From NCBI RefSeq assembly GCF_000349205.1, contig NZ_APHR01000004.1, positions 1 through 64,000 of the forward strand: a stretch of 64,000 nt of DNA, in the 5' to 3' direction. The DNA comes from Methylophaga lonarensis MPL. GTDB lineage: Bacteria > Pseudomonadota > Gammaproteobacteria > Nitrosococcales > Methylophagaceae. The position numbers and the translations under genes are program-made. The notes below the pieces were generated by a model. It was not told where the DNA came from and did not search any database. It was given only the letters and a program-made list of their open reading frames with translations. Shown in pieces: positions 1 to 10,309 of this stretch. Each line of letters opens with the position of its first letter. Position 1 is the stretch's first letter.

Positions 1-75
1 TCATACTGACAGCTGTGTCAGCGTTTCTCTTAGTTGAGGTGATGACAGTATCAGTAAAAACAGATCCTGGCTTGA

Positions 76-1908
76 TTATGTATCAAGTGATTTTGGGGTT
101 AAGTTAAATTTCTGGCAATGGGCGTGGTATAAAACTTTGAGATCGGCTTCACCCATCAGGTTACCCGGCTCATCCCGGTAACTGATGTCGCCGGTAACAG
201 CAGCCCCCTGCCACTTTTGCTCAATCTGCTTGCGTTCTGGCTGTTGTTTAAACCAGGCAATGAATGCATTGGCCTTTGCCAATAAACGATAACTCGAGCC
301 CCAGGCATTGACTGCCATGGTGTAGTAATAGGGTTGTTGAGCAACATTGCCCGGGATAATCTCGATTTTGCCGTACCAGGGACTGTTGGAATTTTCACAG
401 GCCCAGTAGTAGATCGGTAAATCAACGCCAAAGGCATCGACTACGCCATCGGCCAGGCAATTGTGAATGCGAGACTGATCAGAATAAGCAATCAGATTTT
501 CCAACTTAATTCTGCCTCCGGGTTTGCTCTCATTACTACTCCATCGAAGCCCCCGATCTTCGAGCACCTGAAATGCCGCCGGATCGTTGATAATGCCCAC
601 GACTTTACCCGCCAGATCTTCCAGTCGATTGATTTTGTGATCGCCTTTGCGCCTCGCCAGCACCCAGTGAAGATAGGTATAAGCTTCTGAGTACGCCACA
701 TTATCGTATTCAGCGGACGGAGGTAGTGCACTAATCACAATGTCGGCAGGCGGCTCACCATATCGCTTGCCTGCCGTCAGCAACTCAGTGCACATATCCC
801 AGGGCGCTTCAATAAACTCACATTCCACACCAAGATATCTGGCAAAAGCCTTGGCATAGTCAACATCCATGCCCTTGAGTGGCTCTCCCAGTTTCTCCCG
901 AAATGACAAACCGACAAAGTTTGGTTCAATCGCAACCCGTAATTTACCTCGATGCAAAATATCATCCAGCTGATCATGCGCGGCATCGGGAACCAGATAG
1001 AGCTTTTTCAACGTTGCATCCATCGATCTGAGCGCCGCGTTGATATCTGCGGCTTGGATATCAATTTTATCCACGCCTTTTGAGGTGTCTTCAACAACTT
1101 CGTTAATAATTTTGTTTTTACTGTGAATCCGCTGCATCACACCATTGCTCAAATCCAGCGTTTCGAAGATCACCGCAGTATTTTCCATGACCGCAGTCAA
1201 TTGCTCACTGATTGAGTGAAACAACTCGGTTAATTGAGCCGTGGCCGCTTGAATGACTTCTACAAAGTTGTTCAATCGTTGTGCATTGGTCTTACTGATG
1301 TTGTCCAGTTCTGCGTTAACTTGAGTAAAGTCGAGCTGTTTGGACGCCTGCTGTGCCCTGTCCATGGTAATTGCTGCCAGCCGTCGAACTTCGTCAGCCA
1401 CAACCGCAAAGCCACGGCCATGCTCACCTGCCCGCGCCGCTTCAATTGCCGCATTGAGCGCCAAAATGTTCACGCCACGACCAATTTCCATAATGCCATC
1501 CAGCACATCGGCCACGCTGTGAGTCTTCTCATTCAAGGTCAGTGATATTTGTTGCATCGCAAGGCCGACAGCAGCATTGACATCATTGACCTCGACATCT
1601 ATCTGCGATTGCAATGCACCAACGGTGGAGTTTGAGCTGTTTAGATAGTCGTTGGCCTGCCTCAACTCCATATCCAGTTTGTCAGTACGCTGGCCGATTT
1701 CGGATAAAAAGTTCTGCTGGACTTCCAGTGCACGAAAAATTTGTCTGGAAAGTTGAGCCGTCTGACTGCTGACCAGCTGGATTGAGCGATAAAACCGCTT
1801 TTCTTCTTCTGAAAAATGCGGAGTGTCCGGAAGCTCTGGCAGCAAAACTTCCTCTGGCGCTGCTTCACGAAGTTCTGAGGCATTAAATATTCTATCCAAC
1901 AGTTTCAT
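76..1908 (-). CDS. Soluble methyl-accepting chemotaxis protein with C-terminal solute-binding domain
   Basis: This is a chemoreceptor-type signalling protein of about 610 residues. Residues about 80-300 form the cytoplasmic MCP signalling coiled coil. The hairpin tip near residues 143-177 carries the hallmark [14 protein letters not shown] and [12 protein letters not shown] motifs that contact CheA/CheW. Residues about 317-590 resemble a periplasmic amino-acid-binding protein (SBP_bac_3): they open with [10 protein letters not shown] and contain [12 protein letters not shown] see no signal peptide and no hydrophobic segment, so both domains should be cytoplasmic, which is an odd order and location for a binding domain. 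The ATG at 1908 is chosen because GGTGGA lies 7 bases upstream; a TTG at 1947 would extend the frame. The gene stands alone, and a CRP-like site lies about 95 bases upstream. The MCP call is firm; the ligand is unknown. Confidence 0.9.
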   Translation of the reverse strand: MKLLDRIFNASELREAAPEEVLLPELPDTPHFSEEEKRFYRSIQLVSSQTAQLSRQIFRALEVQQNFLSEIGQRTDKLDMELRQANDYLNSSNSTVGALQSQIDVEVNDVNAAVGLAMQQISLTLNEKTHSVADVLDGIMEIGRGVNILALNAAIEAARAGEHGRGFAVVADEVRRLAAITMDRAQQASKQLDFTQVNAELDNISKTNAQRLNNFVEVIQAATAQLTELFHSISEQLTAVMENTAVIFETLDLSNGVMQRIHSKNKIINEVVEDTSKGVDKIDIQAADINAALRSMDATLKKLYLVPDAAHDQLDDILHRGKLRVAIEPNFVGLSFREKLGEPLKGMDVDYAKAFARYLGVECEFIEAPWDMCTELLTAGKRYGEPPADIVISALPPSAEYDNVAYSEAYTYLHWVLARRKGDHKINRLEDLAGKVVGIINDPAAFQVLEDRGLRWSSNESKPGGRIKLENLIAYSDQSRIHNCLADGVVDAFGVDLPIYYWACENSNSPWYGKIEIIPGNVAQQPYYYTMAVNAWGSSYRLLAKANAFIAWFKQQPERKQIEQKWQGAAVTGDISYRDEPGNLMGEADLKVLYHAHCQKFNLTPKSLDT

Positions 1909-2002
1909 TGCTGATTCCACCGCTTTTGAGTAAGCGTGAGGAAGCAATTTTCAGTCCAGCGAATGAATGGGATCCATCGAGCGAGCTAAATGATTGCTAA
2001 AG

Positions 2003-2018
2003 TGTGATTGAACTCACA
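2003..2018. promoter_or_regulatory. CRP/Vfr-type binding site
   Basis: TGTGA-N6-TCACA is a perfect match to both half-sites of the CRP-family consensus, and the symmetry extends one further base on each side (GTGTGA/TCACAC). It lies in the 244-base gap between the chemoreceptor start and the parB stop, 95-110 bases upstream of the chemoreceptor ATG. This is a plausible place for activation of that gene. Binding is inferred from the motif only. Confidence 0.55.
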
Positions 2019-2050
2019 CATTTCCGTTTGGTGCGGTCCGAGAATGATAC

Positions 2051-2073
2051 TTTGTTGCAAGCGATGCAACAAA
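2051..2073. other. Perfect 9-bp inverted repeat downstream of parB
   Basis: TTTGTTGCA and TGCAACAAA flank a 5-base loop, about 80 bases beyond the parB stop on the minus strand. It could end the mnmG-rsmG-parA-parB transcript, but no U-tract follows, so a rho-independent terminator is not well supported. The rest of the 1909-2152 gap shows nothing else clear apart from the CRP-like site. Confidence 0.35.
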
Positions 2074-2152
2074 GTTGCACCATAGTGACACACGACTTTC
2101 ACTATTTGTGTGCAAGCGCGAGAAGGAATCTCTGATAAGCAAAGCTGCTGGC

Positions 2153-3016
2153 TCAGACGCCAATTTGTTGAATCAATCTTTTCAGCTCATCGACGTTGGC
2201 ATAATCAAACACCAGCTTGCCTTTGCCATTGGCTCGGTGTTTGATGCTGCAACCCTTGCCGAGTTTTTCCATGATGCGTTGTTCGAGTTGCTCGATTTCT
2301 TCAAACGACGGCTGAGGGGCTTCAGGCTTGGCTTTAGCCGAAGGTTTTAACAAGCGACGTACCAGCTGTTCCGCTTCACGCACCGACAGGCCTTTTTCAA
2401 CGATCTGCAAGGCGGCTTCTGATTGGCCTTGGCCTTCCAACGCTAACAAAGCGCGGGCGTGGCCCATTTCCAGATCGCAATTTTCAACCAGTTTTTTCAC
2501 ATCCTCATTGAGGTTGCGTAACCTTAACAGGTTGGTCACGGTTGCCCGCGATTTGCCGACAGCTTCTGCGGCTTGTTGATGGGTCATCTCAAACTCTTCA
2601 CGCAGCCGAAACAGCGCGTTAGCCTCTTCCATGGGGTTGAGATTTTCACGTTGAATGTTTTCAATCAAGGCCATGGCGATGGCACTGCGATCAGACACAT
2701 CCTTGATCAGCACCGGCACAGTTTCCAGTCCTGCCAGTTTGGATGCTCTCCAGCGGCGTTCACCGGCAATGATTTCGTAGTGACCGGCATCAATCGGCCG
2801 AACCACAATTGGCTGGACCAGCCCTTGGGCGCGTATTGAGTCAGCCAATTCCTCCAGCGACTCCTGTGACATATCCATCCGCGGCTGATATTTACCCGGT
2901 CGGATCATGTCCAGCGGGAAATATTGCAAACTGTCGTTTAAATCACCCTCTTCGTGATGAACATCTGACAATAGTGCATCGAGTCCTTTGCCCAAACCTC
3001 TTTTTTTGATAGCCAT
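2153..3016 (-). CDS. parB: Chromosome partitioning protein ParB
   Basis: ParB/Spo0J centromere-binding CTPase, 287 residues, which loads at parS sites and works with ParA to segregate the replication origin. The N-terminus KKRGLGKGLDALL is typical. The CTP-binding motifs GERRWR (residues 85-90) and ENIQRENLNPMEEA (119-132) are intact. A helix-turn-helix lies at about 145-165 (THQQAAEAVGKSRATVTNLL), and a C-terminal dimerisation region follows. The gene is last in the mnmG-rsmG-parA-parB run and starts 22 bases after the parA stop. I found no parS sequence (TGTTTCACGTGAAACA) close by. Confidence 0.97.
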   Translation of the reverse strand: MAIKKRGLGKGLDALLSDVHHEEGDLNDSLQYFPLDMIRPGKYQPRMDMSQESLEELADSIRAQGLVQPIVVRPIDAGHYEIIAGERRWRASKLAGLETVPVLIKDVSDRSAIAMALIENIQRENLNPMEEANALFRLREEFEMTHQQAAEAVGKSRATVTNLLRLRNLNEDVKKLVENCDLEMGHARALLALEGQGQSEAALQIVEKGLSVREAEQLVRRLLKPSAKAKPEAPQPSFEEIEQLEQRIMEKLGKGCSIKHRANGKGKLVFDYANVDELKRLIQQIGV

Positions 3017-3038
3017 CGGATTCCCTAATTATCTGCTG

Positions 3039-3812
3039 TTATGCTGCTTTTTTATCACGGCGCATCAGTTCGCTCGCCAGCGCCATGTACGCAATGGAAC
3101 CTCGAGAGGTCCGATCATAATTGATGACTGGCAAGCCATGACTGGGAGCTTCGGCCAGACGAACATTACGTGGAATGATTGAGTGAAACACCTTGCCCTG
3201 AAAGTGATTAATCAGCTGACGTGACACCTGATTCGCAAGATTATTCCGTGCATCAAACATGGTACGCAACAAGCCGGTAATTTCCAGTCCGGGGTTGGCG
3301 CGTTGCTTGATTCGCTCGATAGTCTTGAGCAGCGACGACAATCCCTCTAGTGCGTAGTACTCGCATTGTATCGGTATCAGAACACCTTTGGAGGCAACCA
3401 GCGCATTGACCGTGAGCATGCTTAAGGAGGGCGGGCAGTCGATCAGAATATAGTCATAAAGATCGCGGGTTGATTCCAGCGCCAGACGAAGTCTGTGTTC
3501 GCGAAGCTTGACCTCAAGCAGTTGGACTTCCGCAGCCGTCAGATCCGAATTGGTTGGAATCACGTCAAATGACAGGTTGTCAGGTCGAATAATCGCATCG
3601 GCTGCCTTGGCCTCGGTCATGATGACTTCATAACTGGTCAGGGCAATGTCATCCTTGTCCAGACCACAACCGGTCGAAGCATTGCCTTGCGGATCAAGAT
3701 CAATCAGCAATACCTTTCTACCATAATCAGCAAGGGCCGCCGCCAGATTGACACTGGTCGTGGTCTTGCCAACGCCACCTTTCTGATTGGTGATCGCAAA
3801 AATGCTTCCCAT
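3039..3812 (-). CDS. parA: Chromosome partitioning ATPase ParA (Soj)
   Basis: Deviant Walker-type ParA/Soj ATPase, 257 residues, the nucleoid-binding motor partner of ParB. The deviant Walker A KGGVGKTT is at residues 11-18. The Walker A' region LLIDLDPQGNAST follows near 35-47, and the Walker B strand YILIDCPPSLSM is in mid-protein. The length matches chromosomal Soj proteins without an N-terminal regulatory domain. It lies 9 bases after the rsmG stop and just before parB, the usual origin-proximal order. Confidence 0.97.
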   Translation of the reverse strand: MGSIFAITNQKGGVGKTTTSVNLAAALADYGRKVLLIDLDPQGNASTGCGLDKDDIALTSYEVIMTEAKAADAIIRPDNLSFDVIPTNSDLTAAEVQLLEVKLREHRLRLALESTRDLYDYILIDCPPSLSMLTVNALVASKGVLIPIQCEYYALEGLSSLLKTIERIKQRANPGLEITGLLRTMFDARNNLANQVSRQLINHFQGKVFHSIIPRNVRLAEAPSHGLPVINYDRTSRGSIAYMALASELMRRDKKAA

Positions 3813-3821
3813 ATTCGAGCC

Positions 3822-4448
3822 CTAATCCTTAATCAGCCGAACCAGATGCCGTTCGGCATCACATCCAGGCACATCCAGAGACACAACATCCTGCAATTTA
3901 AAGCCCGAGCCAATCTGCTGCAACTCCTGTTCGGGGTAGAGACCTTTCATCAACACCAGGCTGCCGGAATCATCGCAATGTCTGCCTGCCAAATCAATAA
4001 TTTGAGCAATCGTTGCGAAAGCGCGCGCGGTCACTACCGCAAACTTTTGTAAAGCCGCTTGCTCGACTCGGCCATGAACCACCGTGACATTGGTAAGCTT
4101 CAGCTCTGCCTTGACCTGTTGAAGAAATCGGGTTTTTTTGGAGTTGCTGTCCAGCAATGTCACTTGCATCTGCGGCAATGCAATTGCGAGCGGGACTCCC
4201 GGCAAGCCAGCGCCGGTTCCAACATCCAGCATACTTTTAGCATCAAGATACGGCATCAGAGCCAGACTATCCAGAATATGACGCTGCATCATCTCTTGCG
4301 GATCTCGAACCGAAGTCAGGTTATAGACTTTGTTCCATTTATTCAGCAATAACACATACGCGACCAGCTGTTGTTTTTGACCCTCGGTCAATGAGAGCTG
4401 CAATCTGGCACAGCCCTGTTCGAGCTGCGCCAGCAATACTGCCGACAT
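3822..4448 (-). CDS. rsmG: 16S rRNA (guanine527-N7) methyltransferase RsmG
   Basis: SAM-dependent methyltransferase that makes m7G527 in 16S rRNA (formerly GidB), 208 residues. The SAM-binding motif MLDVGTGAGLPGVPLAI is at about residues 73-89. The upstream NKWNKVYNLTSVRDP and RHILDSLAL segments are strongly conserved in the family. The start codon overlaps the mnmG stop by one base (ATGA), so translation of the two is probably coupled. Confidence 0.96.
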   Translation of the reverse strand: MSAVLLAQLEQGCARLQLSLTEGQKQQLVAYVLLLNKWNKVYNLTSVRDPQEMMQRHILDSLALMPYLDAKSMLDVGTGAGLPGVPLAIALPQMQVTLLDSNSKKTRFLQQVKAELKLTNVTVVHGRVEQAALQKFAVVTARAFATIAQIIDLAGRHCDDSGSLVLMKGLYPEQELQQIGSGFKLQDVVSLDVPGCDAERHLVRLIKD

Positions 4449-6331
4449 CAGCTGGCTTCGCTCATGCCGGTTCGCTTCAGATGCACCAATAGCAGAGAAA
4501 CTGCCGCAGGTGTCACTCCGGAGATTCTGGCTGCCTGTCCGAGACTGACGGGTCTGGCCGCTTCCAGCTTCTCCCTGACCTCATTGGACAGACCTCGAAC
4601 ATTCTTATAGTTCATATCTGCCGGTAACGGCAGACTTTCATTACGCTGCAGTCGGTCAATTTCGTTCTGTTGCCTGTTGATATAGCCTGAATACTTCACC
4701 TGAATCATCACCTGCTCGGCAACTTCCGGTGCTACCGCAACTTGCTCGTCCAGTAATGACATCAGCGTTTGGTAATCCACATTGGGTCGACGCAATAACT
4801 CCAGTGCGTTGGTTGCCTTGTTGAGTGGTTCGCCCAGTATTGCCGAAACCTTCTGCTGATCCAGTTTTTCGGGACTCAGCTTGCTGGCTGCCAGGCGTTG
4901 CTGTTCGTGTTCGACAGCGTCCTGTTTTTCATTAAAAACCTGCCAACGCAGATCATCCACAACGCCCAGTTCACGGCCGATAGGTGTCAGGCGAACGTCT
5001 GCATTATCTTCTCGCAGCATTAGCCGGTATTCAGCACGACTGGTAAACATTCGATAGGGCTCACGTGTGCCAGAGGTAATCAAATCGTCAATTAATACAC
5101 CGATGTAGGCCTGATCACGCCGCGGATACCACGGTGCCAGCTCACGCACTTGCAAGGCAGCATTGAGGCCGGCGATCAATCCCTGTGCCGCTGCTTCCTC
5201 ATAACCTGTGGTGCCATTGATCTGCCCGGCAAAGAACAGGCCCGGCATATGTCGAGTCTCGAGCCATGGATTGAGATCACGCGGATCAAAGAAATCATAT
5301 TCGATGGCATAACCCGGCCGGGTGATATGGGCATTTTCAAGTCCCTTCATCGAACGAACGATTTCGTATTGCACATCAAATGGCAAGCTGGTTGAAATGC
5401 CATTTGGATACACCTCGCCACATTCCAATCCCTCTGGCTCCAGAAAAATCTGGTGGGCATTTCGATCTGCAAAACGCACGACTTTGTCCTCAATTGAAGG
5501 ACAGTAACGCGGACCGATACCTTCTATCTCACCGCTGTACATCGGTGAACGATGAAGATTTTGCCGAATCACCTCATGTGTCTGATCGTTAGTATGGGTG
5601 ATGTAGCAGGAAATCTGTCTTGGATGATCGCTGGCTTTGCCTAAAAAAGAAAACACCGGTGTCGGGGTATCTCCCGGCTGTTCTTTTAACTGGCTGAAAT
5701 CAATACTCTGAGTAGCAATACGCGGCGGTGTACCGGTTTTCAGACGATCCACCCGAAACGGCAATTCACGCAGACGCCTGGACAAGGCTATCGATGCAGG
5801 ATCGCCAGCACGGCCTCCCTGATGGTTTTGCAAACCGATATGAATCAGCCCGCCCAAAAATGTGCCTACCGTCAAAACAACGGTCTTGGCTGAAAATCTC
5901 AGTCCGGCTTGGGTCACCACGCCAGCCACGCGACCATTTTCGACAACCAGATCATCAACCGCCTGCTGAAACAGACTCAGATTGGGCTGATTTTCCAGCA
6001 TGGCTCGAATAGCCGCCTTGTAACGAATGCGGTCGGCTTGTGCGCGCGTGGCACGAACAGCGGGGCCTTTACTGGAATTCAATGTGCGAAACTGGATGCC
6101 TGCCAAATCGGCAGCCCGAGCCATCGCACCGCCAAGCGCATCCACCTCTTTGACCAGATGACCTTTGCCAATACCGCCAATCGCAGGGTTACAGCTCATT
6201 TGGCCCAATGTTTCGATGTTCTGTGACAGCAACATGGTTTTGACACCCTGACGTGCCGATGCCAGCGCCGCCTCAGTGCCAGCGTGACCGCCACCGACCA
6301 CAATAACATCGTAATGATCCTGGTAATGCAT
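4448..6331 (-). CDS. mnmG: tRNA uridine-5-carboxymethylaminomethyl modification enzyme MnmG
   Basis: FAD-dependent enzyme that, with MnmE, installs the (carboxymethyl)aminomethyl group on the wobble uridine U34 of tRNA. It has about 627 residues, close to the E. coli protein. The dinucleotide-binding [13 protein letters not shown] is at the N-terminus, followed by [27 protein letters not shown] and [16 protein letters not shown]. The C-terminus ends with the MnmE/tRNA-contact helices containing [11 protein letters not shown]. The ATG at 6331 aligns with known N-termini and has AAGG just upstream; the in-frame start at 6355 would add eight unlikely residues. It heads the rsmG-parA-parB run. 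Confidence 0.97.
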   Translation of the reverse strand: MHYQDHYDVIVVGGGHAGTEAALASARQGVKTMLLSQNIETLGQMSCNPAIGGIGKGHLVKEVDALGGAMARAADLAGIQFRTLNSSKGPAVRATRAQADRIRYKAAIRAMLENQPNLSLFQQAVDDLVVENGRVAGVVTQAGLRFSAKTVVLTVGTFLGGLIHIGLQNHQGGRAGDPASIALSRRLRELPFRVDRLKTGTPPRIATQSIDFSQLKEQPGDTPTPVFSFLGKASDHPRQISCYITHTNDQTHEVIRQNLHRSPMYSGEIEGIGPRYCPSIEDKVVRFADRNAHQIFLEPEGLECGEVYPNGISTSLPFDVQYEIVRSMKGLENAHITRPGYAIEYDFFDPRDLNPWLETRHMPGLFFAGQINGTTGYEEAAAQGLIAGLNAALQVRELAPWYPRRDQAYIGVLIDDLITSGTREPYRMFTSRAEYRLMLREDNADVRLTPIGRELGVVDDLRWQVFNEKQDAVEHEQQRLAASKLSPEKLDQQKVSAILGEPLNKATNALELLRRPNVDYQTLMSLLDEQVAVAPEVAEQVMIQVKYSGYINRQQNEIDRLQRNESLPLPADMNYKNVRGLSNEVREKLEAARPVSLGQAARISGVTPAAVSLLLVHLKRTGMSEAS

Positions 6332-6461
6332 GACCTTAAGCCTAAAAAATTGCAAGTGCGAATTTTAACACGCCAGTCACAATGATTGCCTAAAATTCAA
6401 TCATTTATAGACTCGGCATCACCTCTGGCTGAGCTCAACAACCTGTCTTGGAAGCTGAAAA

Positions 6462-6821
6462 ATGATCCATAAAAACACCGGTATCAAACGACTGGTTTTT
6501 GCCTTTGCCTATTCACTTAAAGGTCTGTACGCAGGAATTCGATATGAGTCCGCTTTTAGGCAGGAAGTGATTCTGCTATTGGTCTTGTCTGCCATTGCCT
6601 TCTGGCTGGATGTCAGTCCGCTTGAACGGCTGGCAATGATTGCGTCGTTGGTGGTGGTCTTGATTGTCGAAGCCCTCAATTCAGCCATTGAGTGCGTTGT
6701 CGACCGTGTCAGTACCGATCAGCACAAACTATCCGGCAGAGCCAAGGACTATGGCTCACTGGCCGTATTGCTGACCTTGTGCATCAGCGCCGCCATCTGG
6801 ATGACTATTTTGCTGGCTTAG
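6462..6821 (+). CDS. dgkA: Diacylglycerol kinase
   Basis: Small trimeric integral-membrane kinase that phosphorylates diacylglycerol left over from periplasmic glucan and lipid turnover, 119 residues. Three hydrophobic segments are visible. Family residues are present: RYESAFRQE near residue 28-35, catalytic VEALNSAIE at 69-77, and [13 protein letters not shown] at 92-104. The gene stands alone and converges on lgt; the two stop codons overlap by 17 bases, leaving no room for a terminator between them. Confidence 0.95.
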   Translation: MIHKNTGIKRLVFAFAYSLKGLYAGIRYESAFRQEVILLLVLSAIAFWLDVSPLERLAMIASLVVVLIVEALNSAIECVVDRVSTDQHKLSGRAKDYGSLAVLLTLCISAAIWMTILLA

Positions 6822-7584
6822 CCTGGTATGCCAGCCACAACATCACCGAACCGGCAATGATCATCGGTAGACAGAGCAACTGACCCATGGTGAACCAGTC
6901 AAACGCCAGGTAGCCGTATTGCGGATCCGGTACGCGCACAAACTCAACCAAAAACCTGAATACGCCATAACCTGTCAGGAATAGCCCGGAAACAGCCATT
7001 CTCGGTCGTGGTTTGCTCGAAAACCACCAAAGCAGAATAAACAACAGCAGGCCTTCCAGCATTGCCTGATAAAGCTGCGACGGGTGCCTGGGTAGTGGCC
7101 CACCTCCCGGAAATATCATTGCCCAGGGTACGTCACTGACTCTGCCCCAAAGCTCGCCGTTAATGAAGTTGCCTATTCGCCCCGCAAACAAGCCCAGCGG
7201 CACCATCGGTGCGATAAAATCGCTGACTTGGAAGAACTCCTTACCGGTTTTTCTGGCAAACCACCAAAAAGCGATTAACACACCGATCAAACCACCATGA
7301 AACGACATGCCCCCCTGCCAGATTTTCAGCACATTGATCGGATTATCAAGGTTAGCGGCAAGGTCGTAAAACAAGGCATAGCCGAGCCGACCACCAATGA
7401 TCACTCCTAGCGCACCGTAGAAGAGTAGATCGTCTATCTCGTTGTGTTGCCAGCCATGGCTGCTGGCGCGCATTCTTGCCAAACCCCAGGCAGCCACAAA
7501 GCCAAACAGATACATCAAGCCATACCAATATATCTGCAGTGGCCCTAAATTCAGTGCAACAGGGTCGATTAGTGGGTAATTCAT
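6805..7584 (-). CDS. lgt: Phosphatidylglycerol-prolipoprotein diacylglyceryl transferase
   Basis: Inner-membrane enzyme that transfers diacylglycerol from phosphatidylglycerol to the lipobox cysteine of prolipoproteins, about 259 residues. The signature segments are present: [20 protein letters not shown], and [14 protein letters not shown] followed by PRHPSQLYQ. About seven membrane spans are visible. The ATG at 7584 aligns with family N-termini. The frame is open upstream to 7722, but that stretch holds the candidate NtrC half-sites of the divergent nitrogen operon and adds no conserved sequence. Confidence 0.95.
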   Translation of the reverse strand: MNYPLIDPVALNLGPLQIYWYGLMYLFGFVAAWGLARMRASSHGWQHNEIDDLLFYGALGVIIGGRLGYALFYDLAANLDNPINVLKIWQGGMSFHGGLIGVLIAFWWFARKTGKEFFQVSDFIAPMVPLGLFAGRIGNFINGELWGRVSDVPWAMIFPGGGPLPRHPSQLYQAMLEGLLLFILLWWFSSKPRPRMAVSGLFLTGYGVFRFLVEFVRVPDPQYGYLAFDWFTMGQLLCLPMIIAGSVMLWLAYQAKPAK

Positions 7585-7654
7585 GTCTAACAGGCTCTCC
7601 TCATCGGCTGCACGCATCATATCAAGTTTGTGCATCGTGAGCAGATTCGGAGCA

Positions 7655-7697
7655 TCGCACCAAAATTTAACATCATCGTTTTTGTTCGCACCAAAAT
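7655..7697. promoter_or_regulatory. Paired 12-bp direct repeats, possible activator sites
   Basis: TCGCACCAAAAT occurs exactly at 7655-7666 and again at 7686-7697, 31 bases apart or three helical turns, so both lie on the same DNA face. GCACCA is the left half of the NtrC consensus TGCACCA-N5-TGGTGCA, but neither copy has a good right half. They sit about 70-115 bases upstream of the sigma-54 promoter, a typical enhancer distance. Confidence 0.4.
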
Positions 7698-7767
7698 AGT
7701 TCAACAAGGGCTCGCCACACATTCACAAACAACATCATCTTATTGTTTTAAATGGATATTTATAACA

Positions 7768-7783
7768 TGGCACGGTATCTGCG
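7768..7783 (+). promoter_or_regulatory. Sigma-54 (RpoN) -24/-12 promoter
   Basis: TGGCACGGTATCTGCG matches the RpoN consensus TGGCAC-N5-TTGCA at the -24 element. The invariant GG and GC are separated by exactly 10 bases. It lies about 100 bases upstream of the porin ATG, so it should drive the porin-glnK-amtB operon under nitrogen limitation. Confidence 0.65.
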
Positions 7784-7885
7784 TTAGCTGTGGCAGTCTG
7801 AATACAGTGTGTTGCATTTTTCCAACATAGTGACATTCAAACGACCCTTTAAAGACTGACTTGAAATAAACTAGGAGCAACTAGA

Positions 7886-8994
<1,109 letters not shown>

Positions 8995-9012
8995 AACTGA
9001 GGAGTAGAAAAA

Positions 9013-10242
9013 ATGGAAAATGAAATCTTCCAACTCCAGTATGCCTTGGACACCTTCTACTTCCTGGTATGTGGTGCCCTGGTCATGTGGATGGCGGCAG
9101 GCTTCTCGATGCTCGAGTCTGGCTTGGTTCGCGCCAAAAATACGACTGAAATCCTGACCAAAAACATCATGCTCTACGCTATCGCTTGTACCATGTACAT
9201 GATTGTTGGTTACAGCATCATGTACGAAGGCGGTATCTTCTTGTCAGGCATCATGGGTGACGGCGTTGCTGATGAATGGACTTATGCGCCATCAGCTGAC
9301 TTCTTCTTCCAGGTAGTATTCGTTGCTACAGCAATGTCTATCGTTTCTGGTGCCGTTGCTGAGCGTATGAAACTCTGGTCATTTGCAGCGTTTGCTGTTG
9401 TGCTGACCGGTTTCATTTACCCAATGCAAGGCGCCTGGACCTGGGGTGAACAAGCTGTATTTGGTCTGTTTGACCTGGGCGAAATCGGCTACGCTGACTT
9501 TGCTGGTTCCGGTATCGTTCACATGGCCGGTGCTGCTGCTGCTCTGGCTGGCGTAATCCTGCTTGGCCCACGTAAAGGCAAATATGGCCCGAACGGCGAA
9601 GTTCGTCCGATTCCGGGTGCAAATCTGCCATTAGCCACACTGGGTACATTCATCCTGTGGATGGGTTGGTTCGGCTTCAACGGTGGTTCTGTATTGGCAA
9701 CATCAACAATTGTTGATGCCAACGACGTTGCTATCGTGTTCATGAACACCAATGCGGCTGCGGCTGGTGGCGTTATCGCTGCTCTGCTGGTTGCCAAACT
9801 GTTGTTCGGCAAAGCTGATTTGACCATGATTCTTAACGGCGCACTGGCAGGTCTGGTCGCAATCACTGCCGGTCCTGATACACCTGCACCTCTGATGGCG
9901 ACTATCATCGGCGCGATTGGCGGTATCATTGTGGTCTTCTCTATCGTGATGATGGACAAATTCAAACTCGACGATCCAGTCGGTGCGATCTCTGTCCACG
10001 GTGTCGTCGGTATCTGGGGTCTGTTAGCTGTACCACTGACTAACAGCGATGCTACCTTCGCTGCACAAATCATCGGTGCTGTGACCATCTTCGCCTGGGT
10101 ATTTATCACCAGCTTCATCGTCTGGTCAGTGATCAAAATGGCTATGGGCCTGCGTGTCACTGAAGAAGAAGAGTACGAAGGTGTGGATCTCGCGGAGTGT
10201 GGTATGGAAGCCTATCCAGAGTTCACCAACAACACCAAGTAA
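9013..10242 (+). CDS. amtB: Ammonium transporter AmtB
   Basis: Trimeric inner-membrane ammonium channel of the Amt/MEP/Rh family, 409 residues with about eleven membrane spans. The first pore-lining histidine is in GSGIVHMAGAAAAL and the second in GAISVHGVVGIWG, the twin-His pair. FWMGWFGFNGGS-type and LESGLVRAKN family motifs are also visible. It lacks the cleaved leader seen in E. coli AmtB and begins directly with MENEIFQLQYALDTFYF. It is the last gene of the operon and is followed by a strong terminator. GlnK encoded just upstream is its expected regulator. Confidence 0.97.
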   Translation: MENEIFQLQYALDTFYFLVCGALVMWMAAGFSMLESGLVRAKNTTEILTKNIMLYAIACTMYMIVGYSIMYEGGIFLSGIMGDGVADEWTYAPSADFFFQVVFVATAMSIVSGAVAERMKLWSFAAFAVVLTGFIYPMQGAWTWGEQAVFGLFDLGEIGYADFAGSGIVHMAGAAAALAGVILLGPRKGKYGPNGEVRPIPGANLPLATLGTFILWMGWFGFNGGSVLATSTIVDANDVAIVFMNTNAAAAGGVIAALLVAKLLFGKADLTMILNGALAGLVAITAGPDTPAPLMATIIGAIGGIIVVFSIVMMDKFKLDDPVGAISVHGVVGIWGLLAVPLTNSDATFAAQIIGAVTIFAWVFITSFIVWSVIKMAMGLRVTEEEEYEGVDLAECGMEAYPEFTNNTK

Positions 10243-10261
10243 GCACTGCTTACTGCACAAC

Positions 10262-10294
10262 AAAAAAGGGCAGGTTTTACCTGCCCTTTTTTAT
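10262..10294. terminator. Rho-independent terminator, amtB/hemE
   Basis: AAAAAGGGCAGGT and ACCTGCCCTTTTTT form a long stem with a short TT-rich loop. The A and T tracts on both sides let it work in both directions, ending amtB on the plus strand and hemE on the minus strand. Confidence 0.9.
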
Positions 10295-10309
10295 TGCCGC
10301 GTTTTTTAG

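Noticed and set aside
1-75. Small hairpins at the left edge (CTGACA-GCTG-TGTCAG at 6-21; CTTGAT/ATCAAG at 71-87)
   Set aside because: Short stems without U-tracts; one overlaps the chemoreceptor stop. Too little context at the window edge to call a terminator.
2153-4448. parS sites in or near parAB
   Set aside because: I looked for TGTTTCACGTGAAACA-like sequences and saw none in the window's first kilobases.
6332-6461. Possible oriC upstream of mnmG
   Set aside because: The gap is only 130 bases and has no DnaA boxes (TTATCCACA) or AT-rich 13-mers, although parAB and mnmG are often near the origin.
9519-10160. 213-codon minus-strand frame inside amtB
   Set aside because: Antisense to conserved AmtB helices; Ala/Ile/Pro-rich sequence typical of a shadow of hydrophobic coding DNA.
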